Assembly: GCA_002484335.1 (NCBI GenBank) | Contig: DLJQ01000001.1 | Span: forward strand, 238,874 to 270,870 | Direction: 5' to 3' | Length of the DNA: 31,997 nucleotides | Source of the DNA: Flavobacteriales bacterium UBA7612 | Lineage (GTDB): Bacteria > Bacteroidota > Bacteroidia > Flavobacteriales > Weeksellaceae | Shown: positions 6,494-14,434 of the stretch, piece by piece | How positions within the stretch are numbered: position 1 is the first letter of the stretch | Layout of the letters: the number at the start of each line of letters is the position of its first letter | Translations under genes and position numbers: made by a program | Notes under the pieces: generated by a model | What the model saw: the letters and a program-made list of their open reading frames with translations, nothing else | Told to the model about the DNA's origin: nothing | Database searches by the model: none

Positions 6494-9223
6494 ATGAAAC
6501 GCAATTTAACATTACTACTATTAGTGGGATCTTCTGCTTTATTTGCTCAAACAAATATAAAACTAGAAGGAACTTTATTTGATCAGAAAACAAATCAGCC
6601 TCTAAAAGAGAAAACTTTTGTCATAGAAAATCTTAATATACAAGCTAAAACTGATAAAAAAGGACATTATGAAATTTCTATCCCTGATGATGCTGTAGAG
6701 ATTGATTTAAAAATAGATGGTTATCAAACAATTACTCAGAGTTTAACAGATTCTAATAATTATAATTTATATCTAAATCCAATCGATATTAGTAATATAG
6801 ATTTATCTACAGCTGTTGTAACTGCTACAAAAAATAAATCTTCTGAAGCTAATTTGCTGAATATGCAAAAAAAATCTTCTGAAATTGTTGAGAGAATTGG
6901 AGCAGAACAACTAACTAAGCAAGGTGTTAGTGATGTTGCTACAGCTATTACTAAAGCTTCTGGAACGATAAAACAAGAAGGATCAGGAATTATTTTTGTT
7001 AGAGGTTTAGGAGATCGTTTTAATTCTACTACTCTTAATGGATTATCTATTCCATCTGATGATCCTGAAAATAAGAATTTAAACTTAGAAATTTTTAAAA
7101 CAAATATGGTTGATTATATTTCTTTAGAAAAATCATTTTACCCTAGAATGATAGGTGATTTTGCTGGAGCAAATATTGATATTGTTTCTAAAGAACAAAC
7201 TGGTAAGGCTTATGTAAGAGTTGGTTTAAATTCTTCTGTTAATTTACAAACAATAGACAATAATAAATTCAAATTACAAGATGGACCTAATTTTTATGGG
7301 TTCAAAAAAAATGAATTACCGACTAATATTAATCCTGTAAAACAATATGCATTTGATACTAGTTGGGATTACAAAAGAGGAAAAAATACTTTTAACAGTG
7401 GTTTAGATTTAGAAGCTGGTGGTAACTTAAAAATAGGTTCACAAGGAAGATTATCTATTTATGGTTATGTAGGTTTTGATAATGATTATAGATACAGAGA
7501 AGGAGAAGAGAATGTTGTTTCTGCTGTAGGAAATTATCTAAAACAATTAAATGTAGAAAGATCAACTTATTCTACAAATACAAATGGATTACTAAACTTA
7601 ATTTATCGTATAAACCCTAAACATAAATTAATGTATACATCTAATGTAATTCATTCTTCTGTACAAGATTTTAGAATTTTTAGAGGTTATTTAATGGATA
7701 CTGCAGAAAATGGTAAAGGATTAATTCACAGAGCTGATAATAAAATAACTACTGTTTATGCAAATCAATTATTTGGAGAACATAAATTAGAAAAAAATTG
7801 GAATCTTAATTGGGGAGGTTCAATAAATTATATAGAAAGCGAAAGACCAAATCGTTTACAGAATACAATGTTATTTAATGATAATGTTGGTGCATATACA
7901 CTTGCTATCAATTCTCCTGGAGATAATCAGCGTTATTTTGATAAACTAACAGGCTTTGATTATCAAGGTAAAATTGATTTATCAAAAAAATGGGATCGTT
8001 TAAAAGTAACAGCGGGTGCATATGGAATTTATAAAAGACGAGATTTTGATGCAACGCAAATTAATTTACGAGCAAGAGCAAGTAATCAAATAGTTGATCC
8101 TAATAATTTAGATGCATTTTTTAATGCAACTAATTTTAATAATGGCTTAATAGAATTATCTACACTAAGAGGATTAGGTACATCAAACTTAACTAATTTA
8201 CTTGATCCTTTAAGCTATATAACTGAACAAAAAATATATTCTGGATATTTTAGTGCAGAATATGAAATAAATGATCGTTGGTTAATACAGGTTGGTTTAC
8301 GAAATGATTATATCAATTTAATGGTTGATTGGGATACTAATATTGGACAATTAAAAGGTAGAATTAATAATGATTATAATAAATTACTACCTGCTCTTAA
8401 TGTAAAGTATAGTATAAATAATAATCAAAATTTAAGATTTTCAGCATCTAAAACTTATAGTTTACCATTAGAAAAAGAAATGGCTCCATTTGCTTATAAT
8501 GATGTTACAAATACTACATACGGTCAACCAAATTTATATCCAACAGATAATTATAATACTGAGATAAAATGGGAATTATTTCCAACAAAAGACGAAGTAA
8601 TATCTATATCAGCCTTTGGTAAATATATAAAAAATCCTATTTCTCGAGTAAATGTAGCTTCTGCTTCAGCAAATGATTTGACTTATGTAAATACTGGAGA
8701 TTATGGATATGTATATGGTACTGAAATGGAACTAAGAAAAAACTTAATAAAATTTTCTAGTAATTCTAAAATCTACACAATAATAAATGCATCTATTTTA
8801 AACTCTTCTCAAAAACTAGATTTTGAGAAAGTAAGAAACGAAACTGGCATAGCTACAGCATTTACAAAAAATGATGAACAAATGATGGGGGCATCTCGTT
8901 TTTCAGGAAATGCAAGTCTTGGTTATTCAGCTGATTTAGGAAGAAAGAAAACAATAGATGCAATGATTGTATATGGTTATGTTGGTAAAAATGTATACGC
9001 TATTGGTACACAAGAGAGAGGTTCGCAAATTCAAAAAGCAATTAATTTATTAGATGCCAATATAAAATTAAACCTTAGTGAAAAAACTTCTATTAGTGTT
9101 TATGGAAAAAACTTATTGAATCCTAATTATAGCATACAACAAAAAAATTCTGGAACTAACTATAATTTAATTAATTATAATAGAGGTATTCAATTAGGGA
9201 TAGGTTTTTCTCATACACTTTAA
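6494..9223 (+). CDS. TonB-dependent outer-membrane receptor with carboxypeptidase-like N-terminal domain
   Basis: The protein has 909 residues and is an outer-membrane active transporter energised by TonB-ExbBD. A signal peptide ends near residue 19 (LFAQ). A carboxypeptidase-regulatory-like beta-sandwich follows at about 22-95 (GTLFDQKTNQPLKEKTF, then KGHYEISIPDDAVEI). The stretch STAVVTATK at about 105-113 could serve as a TonB box. The plug covers about 122-235, with the conserved IIFVRGLGDRFNSTTLNGL at 166-184, and the rest is barrel strands. There is no SusD homologue next to it, so it is not a classic polysaccharide locus. The next gene, 28 bp downstream, encodes a surface-type lipoprotein that may partner it. 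The upstream neighbour is a PhoB/PhoR-like pair with phased operator-like repeats between. The substrate is unknown; phosphate-containing compounds are a guess from the regulator. Confidence 0.9.
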   Translation: MKRNLTLLLLVGSSALFAQTNIKLEGTLFDQKTNQPLKEKTFVIENLNIQAKTDKKGHYEISIPDDAVEIDLKIDGYQTITQSLTDSNNYNLYLNPIDISNIDLSTAVVTATKNKSSEANLLNMQKKSSEIVERIGAEQLTKQGVSDVATAITKASGTIKQEGSGIIFVRGLGDRFNSTTLNGLSIPSDDPENKNLNLEIFKTNMVDYISLEKSFYPRMIGDFAGANIDIVSKEQTGKAYVRVGLNSSVNLQTIDNNKFKLQDGPNFYGFKKNELPTNINPVKQYAFDTSWDYKRGKNTFNSGLDLEAGGNLKIGSQGRLSIYGYVGFDNDYRYREGEENVVSAVGNYLKQLNVERSTYSTNTNGLLNLIYRINPKHKLMYTSNVIHSSVQDFRIFRGYLMDTAENGKGLIHRADNKITTVYANQLFGEHKLEKNWNLNWGGSINYIESERPNRLQNTMLFNDNVGAYTLAINSPGDNQRYFDKLTGFDYQGKIDLSKKWDRLKVTAGAYGIYKRRDFDATQINLRARASNQIVDPNNLDAFFNATNFNNGLIELSTLRGLGTSNLTNLLDPLSYITEQKIYSGYFSAEYEINDRWLIQVGLRNDYINLMVDWDTNIGQLKGRINNDYNKLLPALNVKYSINNNQNLRFSASKTYSLPLEKEMAPFAYNDVTNTTYGQPNLYPTDNYNTEIKWELFPTKDEVISISAFGKYIKNPISRVNVASASANDLTYVNTGDYGYVYGTEMELRKNLIKFSSNSKIYTIINASILNSSQKLDFEKVRNETGIATAFTKNDEQMMGASRFSGNASLGYSADLGRKKTIDAMIVYGYVGKNVYAIGTQERGSQIQKAINLLDANIKLNLSEKTSISVYGKNLLNPNYSIQQKNSGTNYNLINYNRGIQLGIGFSHTL

Positions 9224-9251
9224 TTAACACAAATAACAAAACATAAAAACA

Positions 9252-10430
9252 ATGAAAAAAATTATTTTAAAAGCAATTTTTTGTTCTACCTTATTAACTA
9301 CAACTGTATTAACATTTTCATGTAGCACTGATGATAATTCTAGTACAGATGTTAACCAACAGGAGCTAACTACTGATAACTTTAAAGGTACTATTAAATC
9401 AGGTCAAAACCTTACATTAGATGCTACAAAAATTTATTATCTAACAGGCATTGTAACAGTAGAGAATGGAGCTACATTAACAATTCCTGCAGGTACAAAG
9501 TTTGTTGCAACAGGTGGTACATCTTCATACTTAATAGTAGATAGAGGTGGTAAAATATTCGCTAATGGAACTGCTACAAATCCAATTGTTTTCCAAGGAG
9601 TTAATCATACTCCAGGGGAATGGGGTGGTTTAGTTGTACTTGGTAAAGCTACTTCAAATCGTAGTACTTCTGGTGAATCTACTTCAGAATTAGGTGATAA
9701 GACTTATGGTGGAAAAGAAAATTCAGATAATTCAGGTTCTTTAACTTATGTAATTATAAAAGATTCTGGTGCTAAATTTAGTCCTGAAAAAGAGTTTAAT
9801 GGACTTTCATTATTTGGAGTAGGTAGCGGAACAAAGGTTGACAATATATATATAGAAAACGGTGCTGATGATGGTATTGAATTTTTTGGTGGAACTGTAA
9901 ATGCATCTAACATCATTGTAAATGGAGTTGGAGATGATTCTTTCGATTGGACTGAAGGTTGGTCTGGAACAGGAACGAATTGGTATGCTAAAAGAAGACC
10001 ATCAGCTATCAATGGAGAAATGGGAAATAGAGGTATAGAAGCAGATACACAGGATACAAACCCAAATGCTAACCCTGTATCAAATCCTACAATAAAAAAC
10101 ATAACAGTTGTTGGTAGTAAAGAAGGACAAGAATCTCAAGGAGCTAAATTAAGAGCTGGTACAAATGGGAATATTGATAATTTTGTTATCGCTAATTTCA
10201 TAACAGGTATAGACATTGAAACTGATAGATCTTTAGAGTGGTTTAATCAAGGAGGAAAATTAACAAATGTTCGTTTTATAGATGTTACAACTAAAGCTAA
10301 AGGAACTAATACAGCTAAAGAAAGTATTGATGTTACCAATGCATTTAAACCTTATGAAAACGAAAATGCTACTGGAGCTGGTAATGGAGCGGATATCCCT
10401 ACATGGGCTTATTGGACTGGATTAAAATAA
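9252..10430 (+). CDS. Surface lipoprotein with parallel beta-helix-like repeats
   Basis: The protein has 392 residues. Its N-terminus is a lipoprotein signal with lipidated Cys24 (VLTFSCSTDDN). The STDD right after the cysteine resembles the acidic export signals that send Bacteroidota lipoproteins to the cell surface. From about residue 45 it shows short repeating turns such as GIVTVENGATLTIPAGTKF and GGKIFANGTATNPIVFQG, then VDNIYIENGADDGIEFFGG, GDDSFDWTEGWSGTGTNWY and IKNITVVGSKEG. These are typical of a right-handed parallel beta-helix. It ends in a Trp-rich tail (DIPTWAYWTGLK). It follows the TonB receptor by 28 bp and is followed by a terminator, so the two form an operon. A substrate-capture role at the cell surface is inferred from this pairing. 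No catalytic residues are recognised. Confidence 0.8.
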   Translation: MKKIILKAIFCSTLLTTTVLTFSCSTDDNSSTDVNQQELTTDNFKGTIKSGQNLTLDATKIYYLTGIVTVENGATLTIPAGTKFVATGGTSSYLIVDRGGKIFANGTATNPIVFQGVNHTPGEWGGLVVLGKATSNRSTSGESTSELGDKTYGGKENSDNSGSLTYVIIKDSGAKFSPEKEFNGLSLFGVGSGTKVDNIYIENGADDGIEFFGGTVNASNIIVNGVGDDSFDWTEGWSGTGTNWYAKRRPSAINGEMGNRGIEADTQDTNPNANPVSNPTIKNITVVGSKEGQESQGAKLRAGTNGNIDNFVIANFITGIDIETDRSLEWFNQGGKLTNVRFIDVTTKAKGTNTAKESIDVTNAFKPYENENATGAGNGADIPTWAYWTGLK

Positions 10431-10478
10431 ATTATTATACAATAAAACTTTTTTAATAGAAAAGTTCTTCGTGTTTGT

Positions 10479-10517
10479 AAAATCGCTTTTTTAGGTTCTC
10501 TAGAAGAGCGATTTTTT
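10479..10517 (+). terminator. Terminator of the TonB receptor/lipoprotein operon
   Basis: The arms AAAATCGCT (10479-10487) and AGCGATTTT (10507-10515) pair perfectly around a 19-nt loop and run into a T tract. A smaller hairpin (AACTTTT with AAAAGTT) lies just upstream. Confidence 0.8.
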
Positions 10518-10593
10518 ATTGAATTATAGATAGATAATTTTAACTCATTAAAAATAGTTATTTATAAAAAGTCTACTTAAAATAAAGTATTTG

Positions 10594-10601
10594 TACATTT
10601 G
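10594..10601 (+). promoter_or_regulatory. -7 promoter element for the DUF59 gene
   Basis: TACATTTG matches TAnnTTTG exactly and ends 22 nt before the ATG at 10624. It overlaps an in-frame TTG at 10591, which rules that codon out as the start. Confidence 0.55.
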
Positions 10602-10623
10602 TAAAAGAATAAGATTTAGTAAA

Positions 10624-10950
10624 ATGGCATTAACAGAAGAACAATTAGATTCGATAGGCGAAAAATTAGTAGAAAAATTTAAATCTGTCTTCGATCCAGA
10701 GATTCCAGTTGATATATATGAATTAGGTTTAGTTTATGATGCACAAGTAAATGCTGATGGAGAGGTAAAAGTAACAATGTCTCTTACATCTCCAAACTGT
10801 CCAGTTGCAGAATCACTACCTAGAGAAGTAGAACAACGAGTAGAAGAAATAGAATATGTAACAAAATGTTATGTAGAAATCACTTTCGATCCTCCATGGG
10901 AAAGAGATATGATGAGCGAAGAAGCTAAGTTTGAATTAGGAATGTTATAA
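10624..10950 (+). CDS. DUF59/MIP18-family Fe-S cluster assembly protein (SufT-like)
   Basis: The protein has 108 residues and forms a single DUF59 (MIP18/PaaD) domain. Members help mature iron-sulfur proteins, and in many bacteria this type accompanies the SUF system. Visible hallmarks are FDPEIPVDIYELGLVYD, then KVTMSLTSPNCPVAESLPREVEQRV with the single conserved Cys of the family, and the closing ITFDPPWERDMMSEEAKFELGML, which is the typical end. I chose the ATG at 10624 (MALTEEQLD) rather than the in-frame TTG 33 bases earlier, because that TTG lies inside the -7 promoter element. No suf genes are nearby. Transcription should end at a hairpin that includes the last codons. Family confidence is high; the client proteins are unknown. 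Confidence 0.9.
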   Translation: MALTEEQLDSIGEKLVEKFKSVFDPEIPVDIYELGLVYDAQVNADGEVKVTMSLTSPNCPVAESLPREVEQRVEEIEYVTKCYVEITFDPPWERDMMSEEAKFELGML

Positions 10951-10968
10951 TGTAACATTCCTTTTTTT
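10939..10968 (+). terminator. Terminator embedded in the end of the DUF59 gene
   Basis: GGAATGTTA (10939-10947) pairs perfectly with TAACATTCC (10953-10961), and seven T follow. The five-base loop holds the TAA stop codon. The left arm therefore encodes the last residues of the protein. Confidence 0.85.
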
Positions 10969-11070
10969 ATTGTTAAGATAATCGTTAGGTCATGGATTTA
11001 AATTACAATCTTTACCATATCGTAAAGAATATCCATTTCAACCTTAATAAATCTAACTACAAATTAATCA

Positions 11071-11102
11071 TAAAAAATAGTCTGATGAATTCATCAGACT
11101 AT
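11071..11102 (-). terminator. Perfect palindromic terminator of the tgt/permease operon
   Basis: The 26 bases 11077-11102 form a perfect palindrome centred on GAATTC, with arms ATAGTCTGATGAA. The A run at 11072-11077 gives a U tract on the minus strand, so it terminates the permease transcript. The plus-strand side lacks a T run. Confidence 0.8.
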
Positions 11103-11126
11103 CAAATATTGTAATTGCTTAATTTA

Positions 11127-12221
11127 TTAAGATCGAGCTCTCCTTATATATAAGAAAATTGTTATTATCCCAAAGCTTATATTGGGTAACCAAGAAGCTA
11201 TTAATGGTGAAACATAGCCTTTCTCAGAGAAAATTGAAGTTGTCTGTGAGAAAAAAATATAAATAAATGCAAGAGTAATACCGACAGCTAAATTAATACC
11301 AATTCCTCCTCTCCTTTTCTTGGAAGAAAGAGACAAAGCTAAAATAGTTAGAATAATAGTAGAAAAAGGTGTACTTATCCTATTGTTCAATTCATTTTGA
11401 TAAGCATTAACATTCGCAGAACCTTTCGATTTTTGATTTTCAATAAAATCTCTCAACTCAAAAGTATTCATTGTCTCTGCTACATATCCTTCTGGTAAAA
11501 TTTCATCAGGTGTTACTGGCAACTTAAAATTTTCAGAAGCTTCGTATTTTAATTTTTCTGTATGATCTTTATTAATTTCTCTTGTATAAACACTAACCAA
11601 AGCATAAGCAGAATCTTTCTCATTCCAACTAAAACTTGCAGCAAGAACTTGTTTTTTTAATTCTGTTGAATCAAATTTTTGATATGTGAATGCATTCCCA
11701 AGTTTATCTGTACGATCATAACTATCAACAAAAACAAATTCATTAGGAGAAATTTGAGAAGCTATACGCTGTCTTTTGTAGTATTCTTCTTTATTTTTAC
11801 TACTTAATAAATGCTTGTACTCGTATTTATTCTTTTTAATATTAGCCCAAGGTAAAATAACATTCCCAACAAATAATGCTGAAAAAGCAAGAAAAAGTGA
11901 AACCCAAACATAGGGTAAGGTAAATCTATAAAAACTAATTCCACCAGATAATACCCCTACAATTTCAGTTTGCATCGTTAATCGAGAAGTAAAATAAATA
12001 ACTGTAATAAAAACGGCTATTGGTAAAAACGTATTGATAATCCAAATAGACCAATAAGGGTAAAATTGGGTTAATGCAATAAAAGCTGTTGATCCACTAT
12101 CGTTTATACGTCCTAATTTCTGACTAAGATCGACAATTACGGCAATAGTAGAAAGTATCAGAACCATGAATACAAAGGTTCCTATAAAATTTCGGACAAT
12201 ATATTTATCAATTATTTTCAA
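11127..12221 (-). CDS. LptF/LptG (YjgP/YjgQ) family permease, UUG start
   Basis: The protein has 364 residues and is an inner-membrane permease of the LptF/LptG family. Members pair with LptB ATPase to extract lipopolysaccharide and pass it to the periplasmic bridge. The N-terminus KIIDKYIVRNFIGTFVFM is typical. Hydrophobic segments occur at about 12-34, 50-75 and 95-120, then a periplasmic beta-rich domain (about 130-265), then three helices near the C-terminus, the usual topology. The start is a TTG at 12221: an in-frame stop lies only 15 bases upstream, no ATG precedes it, and the next Met would cut into the first helix. The start follows the tgt stop after a single base, so translational coupling is likely. 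Whether it acts as LptF or LptG cannot be told here. Confidence 0.88.
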   Translation of the reverse strand: MKIIDKYIVRNFIGTFVFMVLILSTIAVIVDLSQKLGRINDSGSTAFIALTQFYPYWSIWIINTFLPIAVFITVIYFTSRLTMQTEIVGVLSGGISFYRFTLPYVWVSLFLAFSALFVGNVILPWANIKKNKYEYKHLLSSKNKEEYYKRQRIASQISPNEFVFVDSYDRTDKLGNAFTYQKFDSTELKKQVLAASFSWNEKDSAYALVSVYTREINKDHTEKLKYEASENFKLPVTPDEILPEGYVAETMNTFELRDFIENQKSKGSANVNAYQNELNNRISTPFSTIILTILALSLSSKKRRGGIGINLAVGITLAFIYIFFSQTTSIFSEKGYVSPLIASWLPNISFGIITIFLYIRRARS

Positions 12222-12222
12222 A

Positions 12223-13353
12223 TTACATTCTTTGTTTTAGTTGTGGAACTATTTGCTCTTTCCATTGTGCAAAATCTCCTGCTAATATATGCTCTCTTGC
12301 AACCTTTACCAAATCTAAATAAAATGCAAGATTGTGAATAGAAGCAATTTGCTTACCTAAAGCCTCATTAGCATTAAATAAATGGCGCACATAGGCTTTC
12401 GTATAATAGCTATCTACATAACTTGTTCCACTTTCATCTAATGGTTCAAAACAATCTTTCCATTTTGCATTTTTCATGTTCATTACTCCATTCCAAGTAA
12501 ATAACATCCCATTACGTGCATTACGAGTAGGCATTACACAATCAAACATATCTACACCAAGTGCAATACATTCTATAATATTCCAAGGCGTACCAACCCC
12601 CATTAGATAACGAGGTTTGTCCTGAGGAAGAATTTCTGTAACAATATCTGTCATTTCATACATCACAGGCTCTGGTTCTCCTACAGAAAGACCACCAATA
12701 GCGTTACCTTCAGCACCAAAGTCAGCAATATATTTTGCAGATTCTTGACGTAAATCTTTAAAATCATTCCCTTGTACAATAGGGAAAAGAGTTTGTTTGT
12801 GGCTATAATATTCTGGATTATTATTTAACCAAGTTCTACAACGTTCTAACCAGCGATGTGTTACATGCATAGCACGTTTTGCATCATGATATTTTGCTGG
12901 AATACCAGTTAATTCATCAAATGCCATAAAAATATCAGCTCCAATAAATCGTTGTATTTCCATCGATTTTTCTGGAGTAAACATGTGGTAAGAACCATCT
13001 ATGTGAGATTTAAAACGAACCCCTTCTTCAGATTTTTTACGACTAGTAGCTAATGAGTAAACTTGGAATCCTCCTGAATCTGTAAGAATAGGCTTTTGCC
13101 AATTCATAAATTGGTGTAATCCTCCAGCTTTATTTAAAATATCTGTTCCTGGTCTTAAATACAAGTGATAAGTATTTCCAAGAATTATTTGTGCTTTGAT
13201 GTCCTCTTCTAACTCACGTTGATGTACAGCTTTCACTGTACCAACTGTACCAACAGGCATAAAAATAGGTGTTTGTATTTTTCCATGATCAGTTTCTACA
13301 ACACCAGCTCTTGCCTTAGAAAATTCATCTTTTTTATCAATTGAAAATTTCAT
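12223..13353 (-). CDS. tgt: tRNA-guanine transglycosylase lacking the zinc cysteines
   Basis: The protein has 376 residues from the ATG at 13353. Tgt exchanges guanine 34 in tRNAs with GUN anticodons for a queuosine precursor. Active-site segments are present: ILTDSGGFQVYSL with the first catalytic Asp, GGLSVGEPEPVM for base recognition, and GVDMFDCVMPTRNARNGMLF with the nucleophilic Asp and the tRNA-binding loop. Classical bacterial enzymes have a CxCxxC zinc site before AYLHHL. Here the aligned segment is GTSYVDSYYTK, without any Cys, while the His in SIHNLAFY remains. The ATG at 13353 was chosen because the in-frame TTG at 13362 overlaps the promoter. It is the first gene of an operon with the LptF/LptG-type permease. 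Confidence 0.94.
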   Translation of the reverse strand: MKFSIDKKDEFSKARAGVVETDHGKIQTPIFMPVGTVGTVKAVHQRELEEDIKAQIILGNTYHLYLRPGTDILNKAGGLHQFMNWQKPILTDSGGFQVYSLATSRKKSEEGVRFKSHIDGSYHMFTPEKSMEIQRFIGADIFMAFDELTGIPAKYHDAKRAMHVTHRWLERCRTWLNNNPEYYSHKQTLFPIVQGNDFKDLRQESAKYIADFGAEGNAIGGLSVGEPEPVMYEMTDIVTEILPQDKPRYLMGVGTPWNIIECIALGVDMFDCVMPTRNARNGMLFTWNGVMNMKNAKWKDCFEPLDESGTSYVDSYYTKAYVRHLFNANEALGKQIASIHNLAFYLDLVKVAREHILAGDFAQWKEQIVPQLKQRM

Positions 13354-13359
13354 AGTGTG

Positions 13360-13367
13360 CAAAGATA
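13360..13367 (-). promoter_or_regulatory. -7 promoter element immediately before tgt
   Basis: The minus strand reads TATCTTTG, an exact TAnnTTTG match. It ends 6 nt before the tgt ATG, so the transcript should have no leader or one of only a few bases. Confidence 0.55.
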
Positions 13368-13528
13368 TTAATTGTTTAGTTTGATATGAGTTGGATTATA
13401 AAAAAATAACAAAAAAATATACATGAAAGACTATTTTAACAAATAAATTATTTTTTTTGAACACTATTTTTTTTGATATAGTTATACTTTGGTATTATTT
13501 TTATGGATTAAAATAGTAAAAAAACGAA

Positions 13529-14419
13529 ATGAACGAACAAGATCAAGTAGATAGTTTAAAAGATGTAATTGAAACTCCATTTAAAGATTTAGAATACTTA
13601 ACAAATCTTATTATTACAGAAGGAGCAAAATTTGGTTGGGGATTGTTATCAGCATTAATCACTTTAATTATAGGTTTTTGGGTAGCTGGTAAAATAAAGA
13701 AAATGATTGAAAAGAGAATGATTTCAAGAAATGTAGATCTTTCAGTTCGCTCTTTTTTAATTCCTATTATCAATATACTTTTAAAACTTATTGTAGTAAT
13801 TTTTGTTGTAGGAAGATTAGGATTAAATGCTTCAGGTTTTATTGCAGCACTTGGTGGAGCTGGTTTAGCAGTTGGTTTAGCTTTACAAGGATCATTATCT
13901 AATTTTGCCGCAGGTATTCTTATCATTCTTTTTAAACCATTTAAGGTTGGAGATTATATAGTTTCTCAAGGAAACGAAGGTACTGTGGAATCTATTAGTA
14001 TTTTAAATACAGTTATAGTTACATCAAAAGGATTGGTAATCACTTTACCTAATGCAAATTTATTTAATAATCCTATTACAAATTATTCTGTAAAAGATCA
14101 TCGTCGTTTAGATGTTAATGTTGGTATATCTTATGATGATGATTTTGATAAAGCCCAAAAAATACTATTAGGTGTTTTAAACCAAAATGAACTGGTAGAT
14201 GATTCAAAACCTAAAACAGTAGAAATTCTTGAGTTTGCTGATAGTAGTGTAAATCTAGCTGTACGTTGTTTTGTGAAAAACGGAGATTATTGGACTGCAT
14301 ATTGGCAAATTTACAGAGCTGTAAAATATGCTTTAGATGAAAATAATATATCTATTCCTTATCCTCATACAGAGATGATTATTAATAACAATAGTGATAA
14401 AGCTGCTCAAGATGCTTAA
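13529..14419 (+). CDS. Small-conductance mechanosensitive channel, MscS family
   Basis: The protein has 296 residues, the usual length for a short MscS. These inner-membrane channels open under membrane tension and release solutes during hypo-osmotic shock. Hydrophobic helices lie at about 30-52 (GLLSALITLIIGFWVAGKI) and 72-95. The pore-lining TM3 at about 100-135 has the Gly/Ala-rich pattern LGGAGLAVGLALQGSLSNFA. The family signature then continues as FKPFKVGDYIVSQGNEGTVE, which starts the beta domain. The C-terminal alpha/beta cage domain covers about 185-285. It is divergent from tgt across 166 bp. The dacB-like gene starts 15 bp downstream, so the two may be cotranscribed. Its own promoter is unclear: a TATACTTTG stretch near 13486 has one extra base relative to TAnnTTTG. 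Confidence 0.94.
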   Translation: MNEQDQVDSLKDVIETPFKDLEYLTNLIITEGAKFGWGLLSALITLIIGFWVAGKIKKMIEKRMISRNVDLSVRSFLIPIINILLKLIVVIFVVGRLGLNASGFIAALGGAGLAVGLALQGSLSNFAAGILIILFKPFKVGDYIVSQGNEGTVESISILNTVIVTSKGLVITLPNANLFNNPITNYSVKDHRRLDVNVGISYDDDFDKAQKILLGVLNQNELVDDSKPKTVEILEFADSSVNLAVRCFVKNGDYWTAYWQIYRAVKYALDENNISIPYPHTEMIINNNSDKAAQDA

Positions 14420-14434
14420 TCTTGTAATAAAATA

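Noticed and set aside
9746..10102. A 118-residue minus-strand frame opposite the surface lipoprotein gene
   Set aside because: The plus strand encodes a protein with a lipoprotein signal and ordered repeats. The opposite frame has no start context or recognisable domain.
10591..10623. N-terminal extension of the DUF59 protein from a TTG
   Set aside because: The TTG lies beside and partly within the -7 promoter element, so it would not be transcribed. The family N-terminus fits the ATG at 10624.
10992..11114. A 40-residue reading frame starting at ATG 10992 between the DUF59 gene and the permease gene
   Set aside because: It runs through the perfect palindromic terminator, has low complexity rich in Asn, Leu and Ile, and lies directly after a strong terminator without a promoter.
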